From Dehalococcoidia bacterium (GTDB lineage: Bacteria > Chloroflexota > Dehalococcoidia > DSTF01 > JACRBR01), in assembly GCA_015478665.1 (NCBI GenBank), contig JADMII010000002.1, positions 62,001-126,000 on the forward strand: 64,000 nucleotides of DNA, given 5' to 3'. Each line of letters opens with the position of its first letter. Within the stretch, counting starts at the first letter, position 1. Positions 41,325-50,633 of this stretch are shown here, piece after piece. The translations under genes and the position numbers were made by a program. The notes beneath the pieces are model-generated. The model saw only the letters and a program-made list of their open reading frames with translations, had not been told where the DNA came from and made no database searches.

Positions 41325-42160
41325 GTTCCGCTCCCCGATGCTGCCGGTACCGCCGCGCAGAGCAGGCGCTCGGCGGTGCCCGTCGTCGCCTCGGCGACGG
41401 CCTCGATGCTCATCCCCTTGATCTCGGCGATGCGCGCTGCCGCCTCCCGCAGATACGCCGGTTCGTTCCGCCTCCCGCGATACCTCTGCGGCGCCCCGTA
41501 CGGACTGTCCGTCTCGACGACGAGATGCTCGAGAGGCGTCGTGCGCACGACGTCGACAAGTTGCACGGCTTTCGGGTGCGTCACAGACGTGTGGACGGAG
41601 ATCACGAAGCCGAGTTCGATGTAGCGGCGCGCGAGCGCCGCATCGCCGCTGAAGTAGTGCATCACCCCCGGCGGCCGGCCGTCGGGCAGGCGGCCACCGA
41701 TCGCCCGCGACCACTCCGCGAGCAGCGGCAGCACGTCCTCGTGCGCCTCGCGCGCATGCACGGCGACCGGCTTCGAGACGCGCCGCGCCGTCTCCAGCTG
41801 ACGCGCGAAGACGCGCCGCTGCTCGGCTCGCGGCGACAACAGGCGATAGTAGTCGAGCCCGATCTCGCCGACGAGCGCCACCCGCGGGTCCGAGGCGAGC
41901 GCTTCGAGCGCATCGAGGTCGCCGTCGCTCGCGTCCTTCGCGTTGTGCGGATGCACACCCGCAGCCGCCAGGACGCCCTGCGGGTGCGCGTCGGCGCAGG
42001 CGACGGCCGCTTCGCTGTCCCGCAGATTCTGCCCGAGCGTGACGATCAGCGTCACGCCGGCGTCGCGCGCCCGCTCGATCGCGGCGTCGACCTCCGGCCG
42101 ATCGCGTGCGAAATCCGGGTCGTGGATGTGGCTGTGGGTATCGACGAGACGCGTGGTCAT
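41321..42160 (-). CDS. TatD family DNase
   Basis: LVDTHSHIHDPDF, VGEIGLDYYR, VVETDSPYGAPQRYRGRRNEPAYL. Confidence 0.95.
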   Translation of the reverse strand: MTTRLVDTHSHIHDPDFARDRPEVDAAIERARDAGVTLIVTLGQNLRDSEAAVACADAHPQGVLAAAGVHPHNAKDASDGDLDALEALASDPRVALVGEIGLDYYRLLSPRAEQRRVFARQLETARRVSKPVAVHAREAHEDVLPLLAEWSRAIGGRLPDGRPPGVMHYFSGDAALARRYIELGFVISVHTSVTHPKAVQLVDVVRTTPLEHLVVETDSPYGAPQRYRGRRNEPAYLREAAARIAEIKGMSIEAVAEATTGTAERLLCAAVPAASGSGT

Positions 42161-43833
42161 GCCGACAGGCGCGCCTTCCCCTCAGCGGTCTCGATCTTCC
42201 TGAACAGCGGCTCTGCCGGCCCGAGCGCCGTCCCCGACGCGGGGCGGCTCGCGCGCCATCCCGTCTCATCGATGCTTCCCGGCAGCCCGAGCGAGCGGTA
42301 TACGAGCTCGCTGGAGAACGGCAGGAACGGGTACAGCGCCACATCCAGCGCGGTTATAGCACAGAGGGCGACGTAGAGGGACGTTGCCGTCCGCTCGCGG
42401 TCGCTCTTCGCCGTCTTCCATGGCTCTCTCTCGCTCAGATAGCCGTTGACTTCCTGCGCGAACCCCATCGCCGTCGCCAGCGCCGCCTTCAGGTGCACCG
42501 CCTCGATCAACTGACCGACCTGGTGGACGACCGTCCGCGCGCCGTCGAGGACCGCCTCGTCGCGGCGGTCCAGCGGGCCGGGTTGCGGCACGCGCCCCTC
42601 GAACGTGCGATGCGTCATCGCCAGCACGCGGTTCACGAGGTTCCCCCATGTCGCTACCAACTCGTCGTTGTTGCGACGGACGATCTCCGCCTCGGTCATG
42701 TCCGTGTCGGACTGTTCCGGCAGGTTGGCTGCGAGCGCGTAGCGGATCGCATCGGCCTGGTAGCGTTCGAGATAGGACAGGGCGGAATCGCCGACCGCCT
42801 GGCTCTTCGAAGCCTTCTCGCCCTTGAATGTGACGTACTGGTTCGCCGGTACGTCGGTGGGCAGGTTGAGGCCGCCGTACGCGATTAGCACCGCCGGCCA
42901 GAAGATTGTGTGGAAGAAAATGTTGTCCTTGCCGATGAAGTAGTACGTGCCTGCGTCCGCGTCCTCCCACCACGCTCGCCACGCCTCCGGCTCGCCCTCG
43001 CGCTCCGCCCACTCCTTCGACGCGGACAGGTAGCCGATGAACGCCTCGAACCAGACGTAGATCCGCTTTCCCGGGCCGAGGTCTTCGACGGGGACCGAGA
43101 CTCCCCAGTCGAGGTCGCGCGTGATCGCCCGGTCGTGCAGCCCCTCTTCGACCCAGCCGATGCTGAAGTTCTGCACGTGCTTGCGCCAGCCGCTGCGTCC
43201 GCGCAGCCATTCCAGCAGCGGCTCCTGGAAGCGGCTCAGGCGGAAGAAGAAGTGCTCCGTGTCGCGCATGTCCGGTGTCGTGCCGGTGAGCTTGCTCCTC
43301 GGATTGACGAGCTGGCCGGGGTCGAGCGTGCGGCCGCAGTTGTCACACTGGTCGCCGCGCGCGCGCTCGAAGCCGCAGTGCGGGCAGGTGCCCTCGACAT
43401 ACCGGTCCGGCAGGAAGCGCCCCGCCTGTGGGTCGAAGAACTGCTGCGTCGTCTGACGGTAGATGTCGCCGCGCTCGAGCAGCCGGCGAAACATGTCGTG
43501 TACGACCTCTGCGTGCGTCTGCGTGCCGGTCGTCGTGAAGAGGTCGAACGTGATGCCGAGCTTCTCCCACAGCTCGAGGAACTGTGGGTGGAAGCGGTCG
43601 ACGATCTCCTGCGGCGCGACGCCTTCGTTGTCGGCGCGCACGGTCACGGGCGTGCCGTGCTGGTCGCTGCCGGAGACCATCAGCACGCGGTTGCCGGCCA
43701 TCCGGTGATAGCGCGCGAAGATATCCGCCGGCAGATAGGCGCCGGCGACGTGGCCGAGGTGGAGCGGGCCGTTGGCGTACGGCCAAGCCACCGCGACGAG
43801 AATGTTGCGGCCCGATTGTGATTCTCGACTCAA
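42157..43833 (-). CDS. metG: methionyl-tRNA synthetase
   Basis: VAWPYANGPLHLGHVAGAYLPADI, CPHCGFERARGDQCDNCG, KASKSQ (KMSKS position). Confidence 0.96.
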   Translation of the reverse strand: MSRESQSGRNILVAVAWPYANGPLHLGHVAGAYLPADIFARYHRMAGNRVLMVSGSDQHGTPVTVRADNEGVAPQEIVDRFHPQFLELWEKLGITFDLFTTTGTQTHAEVVHDMFRRLLERGDIYRQTTQQFFDPQAGRFLPDRYVEGTCPHCGFERARGDQCDNCGRTLDPGQLVNPRSKLTGTTPDMRDTEHFFFRLSRFQEPLLEWLRGRSGWRKHVQNFSIGWVEEGLHDRAITRDLDWGVSVPVEDLGPGKRIYVWFEAFIGYLSASKEWAEREGEPEAWRAWWEDADAGTYYFIGKDNIFFHTIFWPAVLIAYGGLNLPTDVPANQYVTFKGEKASKSQAVGDSALSYLERYQADAIRYALAANLPEQSDTDMTEAEIVRRNNDELVATWGNLVNRVLAMTHRTFEGRVPQPGPLDRRDEAVLDGARTVVHQVGQLIEAVHLKAALATAMGFAQEVNGYLSEREPWKTAKSDRERTATSLYVALCAITALDVALYPFLPFSSELVYRSLGLPGSIDETGWRASRPASGTALGPAEPLFRKIETAEGKARLSA

Positions 43834-43957
43834 TGCATCGGCATTCTATCATCAAGCCGTTCCGGCTGAAGCGGTTTCACGGCCGATAACAGTTCTCACG
43901 CGCGCCCATCGGCTCTCGGCAGCCGCGGCCGCGCCGACGCCACGCGAGGACCCGACG

Positions 43958-44782
43958 TCAATCTTCGGGCGCTCCGGCGTGCCAGGCGCGGTACGCCTCG
44001 CGTCGCGGCACGGCACAGCGTCGCGCGACCTCGGCGACGGCCGTCCGGGCGCTGGTTCCCGACTCGCGCAGCTCACGCACCACGTCTTCGACGCGCTCAC
44101 CCTCCCGCTCGCTGGCGGCGCCGCCGCCTTCCACGACGATCGTGAACTCGCCGCGCGGTTCCGCGAAGTGCGCGAGCGCCGCCGATACGCTGCCGCGCCA
44201 GATCTCCTCGTGCAGCTTCGTCAGCTCGCGGCAGATGGCGATGCGCCGGTCGCCGAGCGCCGCCTGCAGGTCGGCGAGCGTCCCCCGAAGGCGATGCGGC
44301 GATTCGAAGATGACGAGCGTGTCGCCGCCCTGCGCCGCTGACCGCAACGCCGCGCGTCGCGGACCGCCCTGGCGTGGCAGGAAGCCCAGGTAGTGGAAGC
44401 GCCGCGATGGCAGGCCGCTTGCCGCCACCGCCGCAACCACTGCCGATGCCCCGGGGATCGGTACCACGACGTGTCCGGCGGCGACCGCCGCGACGACGAG
44501 GTCGTGGCCGGGGTCGCTGATCCCCGGCATGCCGGCGTCGCTGACAACGGCCACGTCGCCGTCGTTGAGAGCGGCGAGCAGCGTCGGCAGACGCGCGCGC
44601 TTGCTGTGATCGTTGTAGCTGACGAGGCGCGCCGCGCGGACGCCAAAGTGGTCGAGCAGCCGGCGCGCCGACCGCGTGTCCTCCGCCGCGATCAGTGGCA
44701 CGTCGGCCAGGGTGCGCAGGGCCCGCACACTGATGTCGTCGAGGTTCCCGATCGGCGTCGCCACGAGGTAGAGCGTGCCCAT
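43958..44782 (-). CDS. rsmI: 16S rRNA (cytidine1402-2'-O)-methyltransferase
   Basis: MGTLYLVATPIGNLDDISVRALRTL, AEDTRSARRLLDHFG, VSDAGMPGISDPG. Confidence 0.96.
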   Translation of the reverse strand: MGTLYLVATPIGNLDDISVRALRTLADVPLIAAEDTRSARRLLDHFGVRAARLVSYNDHSKRARLPTLLAALNDGDVAVVSDAGMPGISDPGHDLVVAAVAAGHVVVPIPGASAVVAAVAASGLPSRRFHYLGFLPRQGGPRRAALRSAAQGGDTLVIFESPHRLRGTLADLQAALGDRRIAICRELTKLHEEIWRGSVSAALAHFAEPRGEFTIVVEGGGAASEREGERVEDVVRELRESGTSARTAVAEVARRCAVPRREAYRAWHAGAPED

Positions 44783-44964
44783 GGCTACGGACGCGACACG
44801 CGCGGATTCGACCAGCGGCCCGCGTGCCCGCCGCCGAATGGTGGATCGACAGCCGAAGAGTGGACGTGAGAAGTCCGCGCGCGGCGACCGCTGCGACGGC
44901 GCGACCGGGCGGCAAGCCAACCAGTTAAGTGACTATGCGTTTTTCTAAAAATCGTCGAAATTCC

Positions 44965-44994
44965 TTGACTGTCGCCTGCGGGCGGGGTTAGACT
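44965..44994 (+). promoter_or_regulatory. sigma70-type promoter for guaB3
   Basis: TTGACT (44965-44970), 18-bp spacer, TAGACT (44989-44994); A/T-rich upstream tract. Confidence 0.65.
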
Positions 44995-45180
44995 TCATGA
45001 AATCATACCCCCGAAGCCCGCCGGGCGGGCGTCAGCGAAAGCAAGCAGCAGTATGGATCGGTGATCCGGCAGGAACCTCCGCCGGCCTCGATTGTGCTAT
45101 CCGCGAGCGATGGCGCGACGAGGACCAACGCGAAGCCTCAAGGCGGGCAGGCCCGGCGGCAGAGTAGGAGGTACCCGAAG

Positions 45181-46326
45181 ATGTCCCAGCCGCAGTTCAA
45201 GCAGATGCGCCGCGCCTATGGGTTCGATGAGGTGGCCATCGTCCCGGGTGGTCACCACACCATCAACCCGGAGCTCGTCGAGCTCTCCTTCAAGCTCAAC
45301 CATCTTGACTTCGCGCTGCCGTTTGTCGCCGCCGCCATGGACGGCGTCGTCGATGTGCGCCTGGCCGTCGAGTTCTCGCAGCACGGGGGCCTGGCGGTCC
45401 TCAACCTCGAAGGCGTCCAAACCCGCTACGGCGACCCGGCGCCCGTCCTCGCGGAGATCGCCGCCGCCCCGAAATCCGCGGTCACTGCGCTCATGCAAAA
45501 GGTGTACTCGGCGCCGATCAAGCCGGAGCTCATCGGCGAGCGCATCCGCCAGATCAAGGCTGCCGGCGGCATCTCGGCCGTCTCGGCGACACCCACCAAC
45601 ACGAAGAAGTTCGCGCCGATCGCGCGCGATGCCGGCGTCGATGTCTTCGTCGTCCAATCGACGGTGACCAGCGCCCGGCACATTTCGCGCAGCGAGAAGG
45701 GGCTGATCTTCGACGAGCTGGTGCGCAACATGCGCGAGACGCCGGTGATCGTCGGCAACACGGTGACGTTCGCCGCTACCAAGGAGCTGATGGAGACCGG
45801 CATCGCCGCCGTGCTCGTCGGCGTCGGCCCGGGCGCCGCCTGCACGAGCCGCGAGGTGCTCGGCATCGGCGTCCCGCAGGTCACCGCGACGATCGACGCC
45901 GCCGCCGCGCGCGACACCTACTACCGCGAGAGCGGGCGCTACGTCCCGGTCATCACCGACGGCGGCATCACGAACGGCGGCGCGATGTGCAAGGCGTTCG
46001 CTGCCGGCGCGGACGCGGTGATGCTCGGTTCGATCCTGGCGGCGACGGAAGAGGCGCCGGGGCGCGGCCACCACTGGGGTATGGCGACGCCGCACGGCGA
46101 GCTGCCGCGCGGCACACGGGTGAAGGTGGCGATCGATACCACCCTGCGCCAGACGCTGTTCGGCCCGACGTCGCGCACGGACGGGCGGGAGAACCTCGTC
46201 GGTGCGCTGCGCACGGCGATGGGCACCTGCGGCGCCCGCACGATCCGCGATTTCCAGAAGACGGAGATGGTGATCGCGCCGGCGATCAAGACCGAGGGCA
46301 AGTCCTACCAGATCGAACAGAGCTGA
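45181..46326 (+). CDS. guaB3: GuaB3 family IMP dehydrogenase-related protein
   Basis: RRAYGFDEVAIVPG N-terminus, GVGPGAACTSREVLGIGVPQ catalytic loop, DGGITNGGAMCKAFAAGADAVMLGS. Confidence 0.9.
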   Translation: MSQPQFKQMRRAYGFDEVAIVPGGHHTINPELVELSFKLNHLDFALPFVAAAMDGVVDVRLAVEFSQHGGLAVLNLEGVQTRYGDPAPVLAEIAAAPKSAVTALMQKVYSAPIKPELIGERIRQIKAAGGISAVSATPTNTKKFAPIARDAGVDVFVVQSTVTSARHISRSEKGLIFDELVRNMRETPVIVGNTVTFAATKELMETGIAAVLVGVGPGAACTSREVLGIGVPQVTATIDAAAARDTYYRESGRYVPVITDGGITNGGAMCKAFAAGADAVMLGSILAATEEAPGRGHHWGMATPHGELPRGTRVKVAIDTTLRQTLFGPTSRTDGRENLVGALRTAMGTCGARTIRDFQKTEMVIAPAIKTEGKSYQIEQS

Positions 46327-46397
46327 TGACCGGTGATTGGTGTTGGTAACCGGTGAGCTCCCGGTGACCTGTTCCCAGTCACGGTAACCGGTCAGCA
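46327..46397 (+). repeat. CTGGTRACC-type degenerate repeat island B (3' of guaB3)
   Basis: TGACCGGTGATTGGTGTTGGTAACCGGTGAGCTCCCGGTGACC...GGTAACCGGTCAGC; exact GGTAACCGGT at 46345 and 46383. Confidence 0.65.
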
Positions 46398-46409
46398 AAA
46401 CACCTGAAC

Positions 46410-46706
46410 TCAGTCGGGGCGAAACGCCTTCCCCAGCAGATTGACGAACGACTGCAGCATCCCCGGTCGCGCGCGGCCGTCGCCTCCCTCGTCGTGCTGA
46501 CGCCAGCGCGCATCGTATGCCGCCCGCTTCTGCGGCGATGAAAGCGTCTCGTACGCCTCGTTGAGCGTCTTCAGGCGCTGCGCCGCCTTGCGTGTCGGCT
46601 GCAGCCGGAGCGCGTGCGCCTGCTCCCAGTAGCTCTCCTCGATATCGCGGAAATGCGAGCGTGGCGGCACGCCGAGCACACGATACAGGTCCTTGAACTT
46701 CGCCAC
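46410..46706 (-). CDS. J-domain (DnaJ-like) protein
   Basis: DLYRVLGVPPRSHFRDIEESYWEQAHALRLQP...LNEAYETLSSPQKRAAYDARW; HPD replaced. Confidence 0.75.
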   Translation of the reverse strand: MAKFKDLYRVLGVPPRSHFRDIEESYWEQAHALRLQPTRKAAQRLKTLNEAYETLSSPQKRAAYDARWRQHDEGGDGRARPGMLQSFVNLLGKAFRPD

Positions 46707-47124
46707 GCGCCACTCCTCGCATCGGCACGGCTTCATATCCGGGAGGGCGTCCCCGGCGGGTCGCCGGACCCCCGTCAGGGGAAGCATCGGCAGATCGGAG
46801 CGGCGATTGTAGGCCGCCGACCCGCAGCGGCGCGCGCATCCCACGCATCCAGGGCGGGAACCGGGCCGGGCGGGAATCGGGGCGGATCAACGACCGACCC
46901 AGTTCCCGGAGTCCCAGGAAGCTGTCGGCGGCTACGATCGCCGGGTGGAACCACCCACGCCGGACTGCCGCCGGACGCGCCTTCCTCCGGGTGTCGCTGT
47001 TCCCCGGCTGGCCGTCAGGCATCCTCGGTGTGAGTTGCGCGCGGCCGCTACGGAAGCGCGCTCCCGCTTCGCCGCCGCGTGCGTTGTCCGGCATCGGGCG
47101 CGGAGGCTATACTGCGCGTACCGC

Positions 47125-47199
<75 letters not shown>

Positions 47200-47293
47200 C
47201 CCTCCTTTGACTCACGTCGCTGTCGCTGCATCCGCGATGACCCGCCGCCGCGCCGGTTGGCGCGCGCCGGCGCTGATCGCCCGAGTGGGTACT

Positions 47294-47590
47294 CCCGGGG
47301 ACGGCGAAGGGTTGACTCAGCACCTCGCCCCCCAGCGTTTTCGCCTGATCGAGCGACGCCCGCAGGTCGCCCACCTGGATGTACAGCGAGATGCCGGAGC
47401 GTCCTTCGTACTTGAAGATATTGCCCGCAAGCGCCTCCGGCGGCGGGCCGCCGACGCCCGGCGCGACCGACATCAGCGGCGCATCGCCGATCGTCCAGTT
47501 GAACATCTGCGCGTAGAACTGACGGATGCGCTCCGGGTCGCGCGCCTCGATGTCCCAGTGGACGACGGGCCGCGCCCACTCCTCGGGCAT
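47294..47590 (-). pseudogene. VOC-family protein lacking its C-terminal strand (probably truncated)
   Basis: aligns by eye with the neighbouring VOC protein up to ...SQPFAVPG, then diverges; no DPxGN-xxGL in any frame; ORF runs antisense through tRNA-Gly. Confidence 0.55.
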
Positions 47591-47749
47591 GGATCTGCCT
47601 CCTGTTCCGTTGATCGCCTGCGGCCTGCGGCCCTCACGCCCGGCGCTTCTCGGGCGAGGGCAGCCGCGAGCGCGGCATGGATGGCCTGCCCGCCGATTCG
47701 TCCTCATGGAACCGATGGCGCAGACCCCTGCCCGCGATGCTGGCCGCGG

Positions 47750-48103
47750 TTACATGCTACCGGCTTGCATCAGGCCGATGACGTTGCCGTCGGGGTCGGC
47801 GAAGTGCGCGAGCGTCGGGCCGCCGGGAACCTCCATCGGCTCGCTGATCTTCTTGCCGCCGAGGCTTTCGGCCTTCGTCAGCGCCGCCGCCAGGTCCGGC
47901 ACTTCGACGTAGAACGTGACCTGCGGGCCGCCGTCCTGCGTGCCGCCGATGCCGCCGCCCAAGCCGGCGTCGCCCGGATTCACCAGGCCGTACTGCATGG
48001 GGTTGTTCGCATCGACGTTCCAGTCGAACATCGAGCCATAGAACTGCTGCAGCTTCTTCCCGTCCTTGCCGAGGACCTCGAAGTGGACCACCTTGGCACC
48101 CAT
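47750..48103 (-). CDS. VOC family protein
   Basis: VHFEVLGKDGKKLQQFYGSMFDWNV, FADPDGNVIGLMQ. Confidence 0.88.
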   Translation of the reverse strand: MGAKVVHFEVLGKDGKKLQQFYGSMFDWNVDANNPMQYGLVNPGDAGLGGGIGGTQDGGPQVTFYVEVPDLAAALTKAESLGGKKISEPMEVPGGPTLAHFADPDGNVIGLMQAGSM

Positions 48104-48297
48104 CGTCGCCTCCTTCCTGCCTGCCGCGTGAGATGCGAGCGTAACGCATCCGGTCTCGCCGCGAAATACCGCCCGCCGCGGCGGGCAGCCCGGCTGGCGC
48201 TGCCCGTCGTGGCGACAGGCGATCCGTCATGGCAGATCAGCGCCCGAAGATCATCGCGGACCGGACGCAGCGGAGCGCATGTTCGATGGCGCCCGGC

Positions 48298-48738
48298 TCA
48301 GTGCGTCGCGGCTTGCTTCGCCAACTGTGTCTCGACGTCGCGCAGGCGGCGGCTGAGGATCGGCAGCATGGCGACGGCGATGTGCGGGTTCGTGCGCAAC
48401 TCCGCGAGGAAGTCCCAGCGCGAGAGCACGAGGCACGTCGTGTCCTCGATCGCCTTCACCGTCGCCGCGCGGGGGCCGCCGTCGAGCAGCGCCATCTCGC
48501 CGAAGGCTTCGCCAGGGCCGAGGTCGTTGAGCTTCGACGCGCTGCGGCCGGCGGTGTGCGACACTTCGACCTTGCCCTCGACGATGACGAAGAAGGCGAC
48601 CGCCTGCTCGCCCTCCTTGACGATCGTCTCGCCCTTCTTGTACGAGCGCTCGATCACCGCGCGGTTCAGCCGCGAGAGGTCCTTGCGGCTGAACTGCGAG
48701 AACAGCGGCACCGCCGCGAGTGCTTCTTCGTGGCCCAT
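48298..48738 (-). CDS. stand-alone cyclic nucleotide-binding domain protein
   Basis: PLFSQFSRKDL...GETIVKEGEQAVAFFVIVEGKVEV...LGPGEAFGEMALLDGGPRAATV; no HTH. Confidence 0.88.
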   Translation of the reverse strand: MGHEEALAAVPLFSQFSRKDLSRLNRAVIERSYKKGETIVKEGEQAVAFFVIVEGKVEVSHTAGRSASKLNDLGPGEAFGEMALLDGGPRAATVKAIEDTTCLVLSRWDFLAELRTNPHIAVAMLPILSRRLRDVETQLAKQAATH

Positions 48739-48968
48739 GCATCGTCCTCCTCGCTGCGCCGCACTGCGATGACGGATTGGGCGCATTCTACGTTCGGCTC
48801 CGGCTCATGGCAACGGATGCACGTTGCACCGGACGCCGGCGGAGCGCCGCCGCGGGTGGGATGGCGCACGACGCGCTCACGCCCGGGCCTCTCTCCCTGC
48901 GGCGAACGAACCATCGGTTGGGCGTCGGCGCCACGGTCGCGCGGCGCCGGGCGGCGTGTCGAGCGTCG

Positions 48969-49643
48969 TCAGGCGGCGCGGGCGCGCCCGTAGCGGTCGA
49001 TGAACTGGCGGACGACGGCGTCGTCGACCGGCTCGAAGTGGTCGTAGTACAGCCCGACCGCCCGGAACGGCTCCGGGCGATAGAGGCAGACGACCTCGTC
49101 GGCGTCGTCGCGCAGCTCGGCGCATGCCTGCTGCGACCCGACCGGCACGACGACGACGAGCAGGCTCGGCCGCTCGGTGCGGACGGAGCGGGCCGCGGCG
49201 CGCATCGTCGCACCGGTCGCGAGACCGTCGTCGACGAGCATGACCACGCGGCCTTCGAGCCTGGGCGCGGACCGCACGCCACGCAGGCGGTCGGCCTGGC
49301 GCCGTGCCTCGGCGACCTCGCTCGCGGCGGTCGCTTCGACATAGTCCGCCGGCACGTCCATCTCGCCGATCAGCGCCTCGTTGAGGTAACGCCCGCCGCG
49401 CGCGGTGACGGCGCCGATGGCCAGCTCGGGCGAGCCGGGCGCGCCGATCTTGCGCGCGACGATGGCGTCGAGGTCCGCGTGCAGCCGCCCGGCGATCTGT
49501 GCGGCGACCGGGACGCCGCCCCGCGCGAGCCCCAGCACCAGCAGGTTCGGACTCGCGTAGGCGGCGACGCGCGCGGAGAGCTGGCGGCCGGCATCGCTGC
49601 GGTCGGCGAAGAGGCGCTGCTCGAAGATGCGGCGTTTGATCAT
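48969..49643 (-). CDS. phosphoribosyltransferase family protein
   Basis: VLGLARGGVPVAAQIAGRLHADLDAIVARKIG, VMLVDDGLATGATM PRPP loop. Confidence 0.9.
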   Translation of the reverse strand: MIKRRIFEQRLFADRSDAGRQLSARVAAYASPNLLVLGLARGGVPVAAQIAGRLHADLDAIVARKIGAPGSPELAIGAVTARGGRYLNEALIGEMDVPADYVEATAASEVAEARRQADRLRGVRSAPRLEGRVVMLVDDGLATGATMRAAARSVRTERPSLLVVVVPVGSQQACAELRDDADEVVCLYRPEPFRAVGLYYDHFEPVDDAVVRQFIDRYGRARAA

Positions 49644-49912
49644 CACGATGCCTGGTTTCAGGCTACGGCGGCCGATCTTGCGCTGCCGTAACACACGGCG
49701 GCCAGCGATTGCAGCTTGTTACCAATGACAGTGCCTGCGGCGAGGGGGCGGCAATGCCATCGCCCGGAAGTGTAGCGTGAGAAGGGAGATGCGCGCGGGT
49801 CGACGCGGCCGGCGCCGGCTGCGATCGCCGAGCCGGCATCGCGTTGCCGATGCCCGCGGCCCGCGGCTGCGCACGATGGGCGTGCATTCCGATCTGGCCG
49901 AAGGAGCACGAT

Positions 49913-50584
49913 ATGACGACGCATCGAGCGAGCGAGCAGTCGGTCACGATCCCGGTCGATGGTGGCGCCATCTTCGGCGACCGGACGCTGCCGGAGGGGG
50001 CGAAGGCGATGGTCCTCGTCGCACACGGCAGCGGCAGCAGCCGCCGCAGCCCACGCAACCGCTCGGTCGCGGCGGTGTTGCAGTCGGCCGGCTTGGCGAC
50101 GATGCTCATCGACCTGCTGACGCCGGCCGAGGAAGCGGAGGACGAACGGACGATGCGGCTGCGCTTCGACATCGACCTCCTCGCCGGGCGGACGCGCGCG
50201 GCGCTGCGCCGTCTGCACGAAGACGACGCGACGAAGGCGCTCTGCGTCGGTGTCTTCGGCGCCAGCACGGGCGCGGCGGCGGCGCTGATGGCGGCTGCGC
50301 AGGAGCCCGACTACGTCGATGCCGTCGTTTCGCGTGGCGGCCGGCCTGACCTGGCGTCGGCATACCTGGGACGCGTTCGCGCGCCGACGCTGCTCATCGT
50401 CGGCGGCGCCGACGCGGAGGTGCTGGAACTCAACCGGCGCGCCCTGGCGCTCCTGGGGTTCGAGAAGGAGCTCCACGTCGTGCGGGGCGCGACGCACCTG
50501 TTCGAGGAGCCGGGCGCGCTCGACGGAGTCGCACGCGTGGCGTGCGGCTGGTTCACGGAGCATCTCATCGGCAAGCTGCCCTGA
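49913..50584 (+). CDS. dienelactone hydrolase-like alpha/beta-hydrolase
   Basis: VLVAHGSGSSRRSPRN, GVFGASTGAAAAL, GATHLFEEPG. Confidence 0.85.
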   Translation: MTTHRASEQSVTIPVDGGAIFGDRTLPEGAKAMVLVAHGSGSSRRSPRNRSVAAVLQSAGLATMLIDLLTPAEEAEDERTMRLRFDIDLLAGRTRAALRRLHEDDATKALCVGVFGASTGAAAALMAAAQEPDYVDAVVSRGGRPDLASAYLGRVRAPTLLIVGGADAEVLELNRRALALLGFEKELHVVRGATHLFEEPGALDGVARVACGWFTEHLIGKLP

Positions 50585-50633
50585 TCGCGCCGGCGCGCCG
50601 CGATGGCTTCGAAGCGGCGGTGCGCGGCGCGAT

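Noticed and set aside
44995-45180. Assignment of the guaB3 leader to a known riboswitch (c-di-GMP, ykkC, TPP, B12, purine)
   Set aside because: None of the consensus boxes I know were present; left as an unassigned leader
45097-47094. 665-aa minus-strand ORF opposite guaB3
   Set aside because: Spurious antisense frame across guaB3 and intergenic DNA
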